38,748 nucleotides of DNA from Endozoicomonas ascidiicola (GTDB lineage: Bacteria; Pseudomonadota; Gammaproteobacteria; Pseudomonadales; Endozoicomonadaceae), in assembly GCF_001646945.1 (NCBI RefSeq), contig NZ_LUTV01000002.1, positions 477,289-516,036 of the forward strand, given 5' to 3'. Positions 27,150 through 35,410 of this stretch are shown here, piece by piece. Position 1 is the stretch's first letter. Each line of letters begins with the position of its first letter. Both the position numbers and the translations under genes were made by a program. The notes beneath the pieces are model-generated. The model was not told the DNA's origin. It worked only from the letters and a program-made list of their open reading frames with translations, and did no database searches.

Positions 27150-27674
27150 ATGCAATATACCCTACAGATTTCCTACACCATTACAGGTAAGGCTCAGAAC
27201 CGCATTAATGCGTTGATGGCCAAGTACAGTCCGAAGCATACAGCCGTTATCTGGATCGCTTCTCTATCCTGCCTTTGCGTTCCACTTTTGGTTTTCAAGA
27301 ACAATCTCAGTTCTATCATGCTTTCCGGCTTGTTTGGGTCTGCATTTATTACCTTCTGGATTTTGAACCTCGGGCTCCGTTACGCAGTACACAAACGCTT
27401 CAGCCTTCACTACCAACCGGAACTTGAACTTGAAACCCGTATTCTGCAGCTGGAGGATAATGGCATCCGTATCGATTCATCGCTGCTCAAACCAGCGTTT
27501 CGACCTTATCGACAGATCAAAGCCATTGTCGTTGAGGATAATATCATCATAATTTCTGGCAAAAATGGCTGGATTGAGATGATTCCAAGAGACTGTATTA
27601 TCGAAGGAAATTCCGGTTTTCTTCTGGAGCAGATTAGTCAAAAGTCAGGAAAAAGTGCTAAAAACCCAAATTGA
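27150..27674 (+). CDS. YcxB-like small membrane protein
   Basis: The 174-residue protein begins with a beta-rich MQYTLQISYTI segment, has two transmembrane helices (about residues 31-50 and 56-76) and a C-terminal PH-like YcxB domain: LQLEDNGIRIDSS, RPYRQIKAIVVEDNIIIISGKNG, and IPRDCI. Proteins with this architecture are membrane-attached with unknown function. The ATG lacks a clear ribosome site. It lies 52 bp upstream of the broken cystatin-like lipoprotein gene on the same strand; they may have formed one unit. Confidence 0.75.
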   Translation: MQYTLQISYTITGKAQNRINALMAKYSPKHTAVIWIASLSCLCVPLLVFKNNLSSIMLSGLFGSAFITFWILNLGLRYAVHKRFSLHYQPELELETRILQLEDNGIRIDSSLLKPAFRPYRQIKAIVVEDNIIIISGKNGWIEMIPRDCIIEGNSGFLLEQISQKSGKSAKNPN

Positions 27675-27726
27675 CAACCATTGCTCATCTACACTTACTG
27701 CCTGACTTCCTGACCCAGAGGGCAAT

Positions 27727-28083
27727 ATGTATAGATCAATCGCTACCATTTTAGTGTGCTTGTTGCTCATTAACTGCTCTTTAACTCAAACCAGAAGAGC
27801 TTCAAGCCTCTCAGGCTCCGCGGATCATTGACACGCGCTTGAGCCTGAAAAGGAAAGAATATCTCTGGCACAGTTTGCGCTCAGAGACCAACCTGCTAAT
27901 ACCTTATTAAGAGTCACTAACGCCCAATTTCAAGCAATTTATGGGACTTATTATCAGGTCAACCTACAGAGCCGAACTAGTGGCTTTTGGCTGGCAGAGC
28001 TGTATCGACGTCCAAGTGGGGAATTGACATTACTTGAGCTACGGCCAGACAATCATTTCTACCAGCCCCAAGGCAACCCTTGA
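27727..28083 (+). pseudogene. Cystatin-like lipoprotein gene interrupted by one in-frame TGA
   Basis: An AGAGGG site 6 nt upstream introduces ATG at 27727. The frame encodes MYRSIATILVCLLLINC, a lipoprotein signal with the lipid Cys at residue 17, then meets TGA at 27829-27831 (codon 35). The same frame continues open for 83 codons to TGA at 28081-28083. That second part reads like a cystatin: LAQFALRD matches the LARFAV-type helix, QAIYG aligns with the QxVxG inhibitory loop, GTYYQVNLQ follows as in cystatins, and LYRRPSGELTLLEL resembles the closing strands. Expected original role: surface inhibitor of papain-like cysteine proteases. One nonsense codon with no frameshift implies recent inactivation, readthrough or a sequencing error. 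Its 3' end overlaps the M2 peptidase remnant by 25 bp on the opposite strand. Confidence 0.7.
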
Positions 28084-28226
28084 TTCTGTTCATCAAGATA
28101 AGCTTGCAGTGGCACAAAATATTCCAGCATTGCTGATGCATCAAATACTTCCTTTTCTGTGAAGTCAGCATAGATCTCCTGCCATGGTAGGCTAGTTCCC
28201 GTTTCCAACGTATCACCAAATGATAA
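28059..28226 (-). pseudogene. C-terminal remnant of an M2-family (ACE-like) peptidase
   Basis: A 55-codon open stretch with no start codon ends in TAG (28061-28059). It reads LETGTSLPWQEIY, then FDASAMLEYFVPLQAYL, then DEQNQG, and closes with WGW. This matches the extreme C-terminus of bacterial angiotensin-converting-enzyme-like dipeptidyl carboxypeptidases (SRPW, then SASAML-YF-PL, then EQN, ending GW). The catalytic HEXXH part and everything upstream is missing, so it is a truncated relic. A stop codon at 28229-28227 and the Fur-box sequence mark the junction. Confidence 0.7.
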
Positions 28227-28235
28227 TTATTTTCA
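28221..28235. promoter_or_regulatory. Fur-box-like palindrome 1
   Basis: TGATAATTATTTTCA matches the 7-1-7 Fur core TGATAAT-N-ATTATCA at all but one of the 14 defined positions. It also sits inside a wider CCAAATGA/TCATTTGG inverted repeat (28216-28239). Confidence 0.6.
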
Positions 28236-28243
28236 TTTGGTAC

Positions 28244-28293
28244 TTGTACTTGCACAAACACCCACCCATATACTAGAATGATAACCATTCTCA
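28244..28293 (+). promoter_or_regulatory. Candidate promoter with Fur-box-like palindrome 2
   Basis: TGATAACCATTCTCA (28279-28293) matches the Fur 7-1-7 core with two differences. It overlaps the expected start point of a promoter with -10 TATACT (28269-28274) and -35 TTGTAC (28244-28249). The 19-bp spacer is longer than ideal. Together with palindrome 1 it would let Fur cover both sides of the promoter. Confidence 0.5.
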
Positions 28294-28480
28294 TTAATCG
28301 AATAAGTTCGGATTAACCTCAGGCTCAACTTGACTCTCCCCAAGCCTTTTTGAGCCCCCCAAGCATGCAACCCCACTTATGGAGGGACTGCCATCGAAGA
28401 AAACAGACCTGACTAACTGGCAAATGCCAGTGATTCGCAAATCCTCATCTTTACGGCCTGAATTTCAGGCCGTTTTTTTA
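28281..28480 (+). ncRNA. Candidate Fur-regulated small RNA
   Basis: Between the Fur-box promoter and a strong intrinsic terminator lies about 200 nt without a credible gene. Predicted hairpins in order: GGCTCAA/TTGAGCC (28322-28328 with 28350-28356), ACTGGCA/TGCCAGT (28418-28433), and the terminator (28453-28473) with a long T tail. A pyrimidine-rich single-stranded stretch lies just before the terminator. This is the architecture of RyhB-type iron-starvation sRNAs; Vibrio RyhB is of similar length. I do not recognise the conserved RyhB or PrrF core, so the class is unassigned. It could instead be a leader of the glutathione peroxidase gene. A 60-codon frame from 28379 runs through the terminator and is rejected. 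Confidence 0.5.
28453..28480 (+). terminator. Strong intrinsic terminator
   Basis: A perfect stem ACGGCCTGAA-T-TTCAGGCCGT is followed by seven further T. No protein gene on the plus strand ends near it, so it most likely ends a non-coding transcript; it lies 105 bp before the glutathione peroxidase start. Confidence 0.9.
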
Positions 28481-28584
28481 TTGTCTGACCGCCACTTTCT
28501 GTTCATTATAAAAACCCTGCTGAGATCAGAGCGAAAGCCCGCCTTTCAAAAGAACCATTAATAAAGTAATAACGAGGCCACTCC

Positions 28585-29070
28585 ATGGATCTGAACAAGT
28601 ACACAATGCCTTTGCTCAATGGCACCACCCAGCCGCTGTCAGGGTATCAGGGCAAAGTGCTTTTGATTGTCAATACAGCCAGTAAGTGTGGTTTCACTCC
28701 TCAATACAAAGGGCTGGAAGATCTTTACAACAAATATAAAGACCAGGGCCTGGTTATTCTTGGTTTTCCCTGCAATCAGTTTGGTAAACAAGAACAAGGC
28801 GACAGCGCAGAGATTGGTGCTTTCTGTGAGAAAAACTATGGCGTCACTTTCCCAATATTTGAAAAGATTGAAGTCAACGGCGATCAAGCTGCTCCGCTCT
28901 ATCAAGACTTGAAAGCAGAGGCCCCCGGGTTATTGGGCACTCAGGGCATCAAATGGAATTTCACGAAGTTTCTGATCAGCAGTAAAGGCAACGTTATCGA
29001 TCGTTACGCACCCACGACCAAGCCTGAAGATCTGGAAGAAGATATCTGCACAGCATTAAGAGAGCGCTGA
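28585..29070 (+). CDS. Glutathione peroxidase family protein (thiol peroxidase)
   Basis: Reduces hydrogen peroxide and organic hydroperoxides. The peroxidatic Cys35 is in [12 protein letters not shown], Gln69 in [12 protein letters not shown], and Trp124-Asn125 in WNFTKFL, completing the catalytic set. It uses Cys rather than selenocysteine, and Cys81 ([11 protein letters not shown]) is at the place of the resolving Cys, so thioredoxin may be the true reductant, as in non-animal members. Length 161 is standard. A CGAGG site precedes the ATG. No signal peptide; cytoplasmic. A TATAAA at 28507-28512 may be its -10, but the -35 is unclear. Confidence 0.95.
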   Translation: MDLNKYTMPLLNGTTQPLSGYQGKVLLIVNTASKCGFTPQYKGLEDLYNKYKDQGLVILGFPCNQFGKQEQGDSAEIGAFCEKNYGVTFPIFEKIEVNGDQAAPLYQDLKAEAPGLLGTQGIKWNFTKFLISSKGNVIDRYAPTTKPEDLEEDICTALRER

Positions 29071-29115
29071 GCACGCCGAAATATTAAGAGTCTAATCATT
29101 GAAGCTCTTACTATT

Positions 29116-30222
29116 GTGGATATTTATAAAGCCCTGAAAATGCTGGCTGAAAAGAATGGCTCAGAGCTGTTCCTGACAGTCGGCTACCCTCCCTGCCTTA
29201 AGGTTAATAGTCAGCTTATTCCCATGTCAAAAGCATCCCTGACAAGTCAGCAGGCACATCACAGTTTCCAGAACTTAATGGGCGAACAAGACTATCAGGC
29301 GTTTCAGTCGAGCCACGAGCACAACTATGCCATTCAAACACCTGAATCTGGTCGTTTTCGCATCAGTGCTTTTTTCCAAAAGGGCGAGCCCGGCATGGTG
29401 ATTCGTAGAATTCATCATCACATTGGCTCACCAGATGAACTTGGCGTACCCAAGATATTCACAGATTTGATTCTCAAAAAGCGTGGCCTGATTCTAGTCA
29501 CTGGCCCTGCAGGTGCTGGCAAGTCAACCTCAATGGCCTCTCTGGTAAAGCATCGGAACCAAGAAGGCAAAGGACACATCATCACCGTTGAGGACCCTAT
29601 TGAATTTGTCCATGAACACAACAACTGCATCATCACACAGCGGGAAGTGGGTATTGATACAGACAGTTATGAAGAAGGCCTAGCCAACACCTTGCGTCAG
29701 GCACCGGACTTGATAGTGATTGGGGAAATCCGGTCTACTCAGTCAATGAAGCATACACTTGAGTTTGTTCAGACTGGCCACCTGGTCATTGCGACACTGC
29801 ACGCCAATACAGCTTATCAGGCACTTGAGAGGATCATTAATTTTTTTCCCCATGACCAGCATCAGGAAATATTGCTAAACCTTTCGTTAAGTTTGCTCGG
29901 CATTCTGGGTCAGCAAATGATCAGCGCTCAGGATGGAAGCAAATCGACCATTGCCCATGAGATCCTATTAAATAGCCCTGCTCTGGCCAAATTGATCCGA
30001 AAGGGCGCCATCAATGAAATCTCAGATTTAATGGAACGTTCAAAAGAGTCTGGCATGCAAACCATTGATCAGTCCGTTTTCGGCTTATACAAAAATGGAA
30101 AGATTACCGCGCAACAAGCCATCCAACATGCTGACTCAGCAAACAACATGCGTCTTATGATTAAGTTTGATGGACATAAAGGAGATAGTGATCTTGATCA
30201 TCTTAGTATTGCAGATGATTGA
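29116..30222 (+). CDS. pilU: PilT/PilU-family type IV pilus retraction ATPase, most like PilU
   Basis: Hexameric secretion ATPase that works with PilT in pilus retraction (twitching, DNA uptake). The N-terminal domain includes SELFLTVGYPPCLKVN; Walker A is GPAGAGKST (130-138), the Asp box VEDPIEFVH (158-166), Walker B LIVIGEIRS (199-207), His box GHLVIATLHAN (221-231). At 368 residues with an extended C-terminus it fits PilU better than PilT. The Walker B end reads GEIRSTQS where relatives usually have GEIRDxET. The start is GTG with a poor ribosome site. No pilT is adjacent. Confidence 0.88.
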   Translation: MDIYKALKMLAEKNGSELFLTVGYPPCLKVNSQLIPMSKASLTSQQAHHSFQNLMGEQDYQAFQSSHEHNYAIQTPESGRFRISAFFQKGEPGMVIRRIHHHIGSPDELGVPKIFTDLILKKRGLILVTGPAGAGKSTSMASLVKHRNQEGKGHIITVEDPIEFVHEHNNCIITQREVGIDTDSYEEGLANTLRQAPDLIVIGEIRSTQSMKHTLEFVQTGHLVIATLHANTAYQALERIINFFPHDQHQEILLNLSLSLLGILGQQMISAQDGSKSTIAHEILLNSPALAKLIRKGAINEISDLMERSKESGMQTIDQSVFGLYKNGKITAQQAIQHADSANNMRLMIKFDGHKGDSDLDHLSIADD

Positions 30223-30336
30223 TTCATCATTAACTCATCAAATGCGGCTTCTCTCACATACGCTTAAAAACGACTATGGACATTTAGTATTTCTGATATT
30301 CTTTACCTAACTTCGTTTATGTTTAAGGAATATCAG

Positions 30337-31167
30337 ATGGACTTTGATTTAGCTGCGCAGTCCTCAGACTGGCTGCAGAACAACCAAGCTTTGTTAATCG
30401 ATTATTGCGTCAATGTCATCTCAGCCTTGCTGACATTAGTGATTGGCATACTGATAGCCCGATTTGTCAGTAACGCTTTAAATCGCGTCATGGTGAAGAA
30501 AAACGTCGATGGCATTGTAGCTAGCTTCACCAGCAATATGACCAAGTACCTGATCATCGCTTTCGTCGTTGCTGCATCTCTCAGCCGGATTGGTATTCAG
30601 ACGGCATCCTTAATCGCCATTATCGGTGCCGCAGGTCTGGCTATTGGCCTGGCACTGCAGGGCTCTCTTTCGAACTTTGCTGCTGGTGTACTGCTGATTA
30701 TTTTCCGCCCTATCAAGAAGGGAGAGTTTGTGGAGATTGCCGGCGTTGGTGGATCTGTAGAATCTGTTCAGATTTTTACCACGGTTGTCATTACACCGGA
30801 CAATAAGATGGTGGTCGTTCCAAATAACAACGTTCTTAGTAACAACATCGTTAACTACACCCGAACAGGGCAACGCCGAGTTGATCTGGTGATTGGTGTT
30901 AGCTATTCCGCCGATCTGAAAAAGACAAGAGAGATTCTTGAGAAAGTACTCAGCGAAGATGATCGTATATTGAAAGATCCTTCCTGGACCATCGGTGTTC
31001 TGGCGTTGGCTGACTCTTCGGTTAACTTTGCTGTGCGTCCATGGGCTAAGTCCAGTGATTACTGGGATGTCTATTTCTCACTTCATGAGAACATTAAGAA
31101 TGCCCTTGATGAAGCGGGTATTGAAATTCCGTTCCCTCAAAGAGATGTTCATCTCATTCAACAATAA
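30337..31167 (+). CDS. mscS: Small-conductance mechanosensitive channel MscS
   Basis: Releases solutes on hypo-osmotic shock; inner membrane heptamer. Three N-terminal helices, with pore helix TM3 containing AAGLAIGLALQGSLSNFAAGVLLIIFRP, here split as AAGLAIGLALQG and SLSNFAAGVLLII, followed by the beta domain (GEFVEIAGVGGSVESVQIF), PNNNVLSNNIVNY, and the alpha/beta C-terminal domain with ILKDPSWTIGV. The ATG at 30337 is chosen because TAAGGA lies 7 nt upstream; an ATG at 30319 in frame lies before that site. Product 276 residues, close to the E. coli 286-residue MscS. Confidence 0.95.
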   Translation: MDFDLAAQSSDWLQNNQALLIDYCVNVISALLTLVIGILIARFVSNALNRVMVKKNVDGIVASFTSNMTKYLIIAFVVAASLSRIGIQTASLIAIIGAAGLAIGLALQGSLSNFAAGVLLIIFRPIKKGEFVEIAGVGGSVESVQIFTTVVITPDNKMVVVPNNNVLSNNIVNYTRTGQRRVDLVIGVSYSADLKKTREILEKVLSEDDRILKDPSWTIGVLALADSSVNFAVRPWAKSSDYWDVYFSLHENIKNALDEAGIEIPFPQRDVHLIQQ

Positions 31168-31369
31168 TCAAGAAGGAAACAGGTGTCGGTAACTCCTACG
31201 CCTGCTTCTCTACAATAAGTCTGATTAGAAGAACAACCTGTCAGAATTGCTGCTGCAGTCTTATCCCACTCATTGGAATCTAATTATCTGTATGCTCAGA
31301 GAGATAGCTTTCAGGCAGAAAAGGTCAGTTGAGAATAACGAAACGCTATTTGTTAAGAGATAGGAAAAC

Positions 31370-31400
31370 AGATACTGCCAAGGTAGCAGTATCTGAGTAG
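31370..31400 (-). terminator. Hairpin after ilvC
   Basis: Perfect 9-bp stem AGATACTGC/GCAGTATCT (31370-31378 with 31386-31394) just past the ilvC stop. Read on the minus strand it is followed by GTTTTCC, a short T run. The rest of 31168-31369 carries no gene I can support. Confidence 0.7.
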
Positions 31401-31408
31401 AGATATAC

Positions 31409-32470
<1,062 letters not shown>

Positions 32471-32542
32471 TCATTGAATGTTGTTTTTGGTGTTTCGTTC
32501 AACTTGGAGGGAACAATAGCCGAAAGAGATCAACACGTATAG

Positions 32543-32566
32543 TTGCAAATGATGATATATTTGCAA
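32543..32566. promoter_or_regulatory. IlvY operator between ilvC and ilvY
   Basis: Perfect inverted repeat TTGCAAAT-N8-ATTTGCAA in the 180-bp divergent intergenic region, with the T-N11-A pattern of LysR-type sites. Its place between ilvC and ilvY fits the known IlvY arrangement, where the bound activator controls both directions. Confidence 0.7.
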
Positions 32567-32605
32567 GTAAATGTCCTATTTTATGCAACGCTACTAATAT
32601 TAAGT

Positions 32606-33487
32606 ATGGCTATTGATCTTCGACCACTTAAACAGTTTCTGGCTCTGGCAGAATCATTGCACTTTCATCGTGCCAGTCTGGAGTGCCATGTCAGCCCTTC
32701 TACCTTGAGCCGTACGATAAAGCAGCTGGAGGAACAGCTTGGCGTGGCGTTGTTCGAAAGGGATAACCGAAGCGTCTTATTGACGGCTCAAGGCGTGAAA
32801 TTTAAGACCTACGCGAGGGAAACCCTATCTCAATGGGACATTATTCATAATGACCTGCTGGCTGATGCCCATGAGCTTCACGGCTCATTGAACATCTATT
32901 GTTCCGTCACCGCCAGCTATAGCTTCCTGTACGACATTCTCAAACAGTTTCGCCCCAAATACCCGGGTATTGAAATTAAGCTTCACACTGGTGATCCTGA
33001 ACCTGCCATCCAGCGAGTTTTAGCTGAACAGGAAGACTTGGCCATTGCCTCCAGGCCAGACGCTTTGCCAGTTGGCCTGGCTTTTCAATCTATTGCCATC
33101 TCCCCTCTCGTGTTTATCGCTCCAATTGACTTTCCATTGTTGGATCATTCACATCACCATTCAGCTTCTGAGCTTAAGGATGTCCCCATGATTGTGCAGG
33201 AGACTGGCACCGCCCGAAGCAGAATTGATGCATGGTTTCTGGACAGCAAGATTCAACCTCATATTTATGCCCAGGTGGCAGGTAATGAAGCCATTGTCAG
33301 TATGGTAAGCCTCGGGTTTGGAGTAGGTGTCGTGCCGAAAATCGTGCTTGAAAATAGCCCTTTGGCATGCAACGTACGGCAAATTCACACAACACCCGCA
33401 TTAGAGCCATACCATGTAGGTCTCTGTGTTTTGAAGAAAAAGCTCAAAAACCCTTTAATTGCCGCTTTTTGGGAGGAACATATATGA
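32606..33487 (+). CDS. ilvY: LysR-family activator IlvY
   Basis: Activator of ilvC that senses acetolactate and acetohydroxybutyrate. The LysR winged helix-turn-helix occupies residues 1-60 (LRPLKQFLALAES, HVSPSTLSRTIKQLEEQLG), and the substrate-binding domain keeps IlvY-like segments: CSVTASYSFLYDIL, EIKLHTGDPE, AGNEAIVSMVSLGFGVGVVPKIVLENSP. Start set at the ATG encoding MAIDLRPLK, which matches the usual IlvY N-terminus; a longer frame begins at 32543 but would pass through the operator. Product 293 residues, standard length. Confidence 0.92.
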   Translation: MAIDLRPLKQFLALAESLHFHRASLECHVSPSTLSRTIKQLEEQLGVALFERDNRSVLLTAQGVKFKTYARETLSQWDIIHNDLLADAHELHGSLNIYCSVTASYSFLYDILKQFRPKYPGIEIKLHTGDPEPAIQRVLAEQEDLAIASRPDALPVGLAFQSIAISPLVFIAPIDFPLLDHSHHHSASELKDVPMIVQETGTARSRIDAWFLDSKIQPHIYAQVAGNEAIVSMVSLGFGVGVVPKIVLENSPLACNVRQIHTTPALEPYHVGLCVLKKKLKNPLIAAFWEEHI

Positions 33488-33581
33488 AAAACTGATGTCT
33501 TAAGGCCAGTTAAACTAACTATTGTTTGACTTCACTCTATCGTAATCACACTGATTACACCTTAACTTAAGTATTCTTGAT

Positions 33582-35147
33582 ATGGTTGCTAAAACTGCTA
33601 TTTCTCCGCCCTCATTTAGGAATATCTTGAATAGGTCTGATGCTGTAGATTATCAGCGGCTATCTAAACAACGAAATAAATCCTGCCAACTTGGAAATTA
33701 CAAAGTCACTTTGATACACAGTGGGCTTCAAAGTTCAGCATCTATAAAAGTTAATGTGGTAAATACACAAACACCAAAAAACATTCTCAAACGACTCACA
33801 AAAGCCATATCTGATTTTTTTATCCGGCTAATGGATAAGGACTGCAGCTGTTTTATACCAAGAGCACACCAACTCCAAAAGCACATTGAAAAAAAATTAA
33901 ACACAACATCAATTCGTATCAATTCACATGCACTAAAAGATATCAAAGCAACACCAGGTTCCCCAAAGATAGGGCCTGATACTCGGGTTTCTAACCCGGG
34001 TTATGATTTAGATCCAGATGAAGGCTATGAGTCTGATCAAGAGGTTTCACTTTTTGAAACCATTGGCTTCAAAAATTTTGGCAGTACCTGTTTTGCCAAT
34101 AGCTGCCTGAAAGCACTAATAGGCACTTTACCGCCTGAATATTTTCAGGCGCTTAAGAACAAAAGGTTCCAAAATGACGAATCTGGCCAAAGAGTAAGAG
34201 ATGCTTTTTTGAAGCTTCATGAAAAAGCAACCAAAAGCAAAGACAGAATAATAAGCTCGCAACTAGAGAAACTGTTTCAGGAATGTTTCAACTATAAGGA
34301 TATGAATGGAAGCAAACCTTTTGCCTATATATTAAATAATAATGCAAATAACATCCGGCAGCATGATGTCCAAGAATTTATGTCTGAGCTTATGCTGGTG
34401 TTAAAAACAAGGGATGACCCTCAATTTAGAATTGAACGGTCTCCAAGAATGCATGTTATCGCAGGAAAACAACACCATTATTCAAAAAGCGCTGTTCAGC
34501 ATAATGCTGAACATGACGTTGCGACGACATTGCAGATTCCGCTTAGCAGTAAAAAAAATCAGTCAGTACAAGGAAACCTCGATAGTGAGTTAGTAGACCT
34601 CGAAGCGATGGATGAATATACATTTAATTCTGAAGACTGGCCAAACACCACTCTTTGTATTCATAAAGGAACGCTGGCGGATTTTGAACGGATTAAAGCA
34701 ACTAAAGATGGCCATAAAATCACTAATATAGATCAGGATATTAAAGTTGCCAGAAAAGATCAGTTAATCGTAGATTCTGATAAATTTCGTTTCCTTACGA
34801 TTCATCTTGGTGTCTTTCGTTGGATGCAGGGTTCCAACGACCCACAAAAATATCTACCAGAGCCAATTGCTTTGAAAAAGAGCTTGGGTGATATTTTAAA
34901 ACTACCGGTGACCGACAAGAATGGAAATCAACGGACACTGTCTTTCCGCCTTAAAAGTGCCTGTATGCATATGGGTGGGAAATCAGCTAGCTCAGGGCAT
35001 TATGTTGCAGCCATTAATCATGCTAATGGTAAAGAGCCAGAGCAATGGAGGCTGCACAGCGACAGCCACATCCACAATATAAAACACCCCGCCCAAGCAA
35101 CAGGGATCGGTGACCCTTACCTACTATTTTATGAGCGAATCGAATAA
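33582..35147 (+). CDS. Ubiquitin-specific protease (peptidase C19) domain protein, probable host-directed effector
   Basis: Residues about 158-519 form a USP/UCH catalytic domain as in eukaryotic deubiquitinases. The Cys box is GFKNFGSTCFANSCLKAL with Cys170 and oxyanion Asn165; the QHDVQEFMSELM motif follows; the His box is SSGHYVAAINH with His473; Asp494 lies in WRLHSDSHIH, and the domain closes with PYLLFYER. All triad positions are filled, so activity is plausible. The first 157 residues are basic and of unknown family, possibly for secretion or targeting. No signal peptide. Bacteria lack ubiquitin, so the expected target is in a eukaryotic host; type III delivery is inferred. The gene is AT-rich and sits between ilvY and ilvH, in an otherwise core biosynthetic locus, which suggests acquisition by transfer. 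Confidence 0.92.
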   Translation: MVAKTAISPPSFRNILNRSDAVDYQRLSKQRNKSCQLGNYKVTLIHSGLQSSASIKVNVVNTQTPKNILKRLTKAISDFFIRLMDKDCSCFIPRAHQLQKHIEKKLNTTSIRINSHALKDIKATPGSPKIGPDTRVSNPGYDLDPDEGYESDQEVSLFETIGFKNFGSTCFANSCLKALIGTLPPEYFQALKNKRFQNDESGQRVRDAFLKLHEKATKSKDRIISSQLEKLFQECFNYKDMNGSKPFAYILNNNANNIRQHDVQEFMSELMLVLKTRDDPQFRIERSPRMHVIAGKQHHYSKSAVQHNAEHDVATTLQIPLSSKKNQSVQGNLDSELVDLEAMDEYTFNSEDWPNTTLCIHKGTLADFERIKATKDGHKITNIDQDIKVARKDQLIVDSDKFRFLTIHLGVFRWMQGSNDPQKYLPEPIALKKSLGDILKLPVTDKNGNQRTLSFRLKSACMHMGGKSASSGHYVAAINHANGKEPEQWRLHSDSHIHNIKHPAQATGIGDPYLLFYERIE

Positions 35148-35228
35148 CCTTTTATGGCCTCTATTGACCACCTTCCATAAAGTCATCAATATAGCGGAAC
35201 ACTTAAAGGCGCTCCTCTATGTACTCGA

Positions 35229-35410
35229 TTAAGAGGTTGTCGAAAAACTCCAGAAACATGGTTCCCACGCAGAGCGAGGTTGTCGCAAAAGCTCTGGTTC
35301 CCATGCTTTGCGTGGGAACCCATACATCTATCTCTTTGAAAATTAAGAGGTATGCATTCCCACGCGGAGCATGGGAACGAGAAGTATGGGGTTTTGCGAC
35401 ACCCTCTTAA
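35229..35410. mobile_element. MITE-like palindromic element beside ilvH
   Basis: The ends are inverted repeats of about 23 bp: TTAAGAGGTTGTCGAAAAAC at the left (from 35229) and its near complement ending CGACACCCTCTTAA at the right (35388-35410). Inside are three GTTCCCACGC-type palindromes (about 35269, 35298-35322 and 35354-35380) and an internal copy of the end sequence (near 35277-35293). No gene fits inside. It is non-autonomous and would need a transposase elsewhere. The right end overlaps the ilvH stop codon, and its hairpins may terminate the ilvIH transcript. Confidence 0.75.

Noticed and set aside
27829-27831. Selenocysteine codon in the cystatin-like gene
   Set aside because: The TGA lies in the linker after the lipoprotein signal, not at a redox site, and no SECIS-like hairpin is evident right after it.
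27977-28294. Minus-strand 105-codon frame
   Set aside because: Overlaps the M2 remnant in another frame and the cystatin-like frame; composition is not protein-like and the remnant explains the strand.
28379-28561. Plus-strand 60-codon frame
   Set aside because: Runs through a perfect intrinsic terminator and has no ribosome site; non-coding transcript preferred.
31225-31332. Open stretch of 35 codons (AAAVLSHSLESNYLYAQRD) faintly like a phage integrase C-terminus
   Set aside because: No start codon, too short, and the catalytic Tyr context cannot be confirmed; chance similarity is likely.
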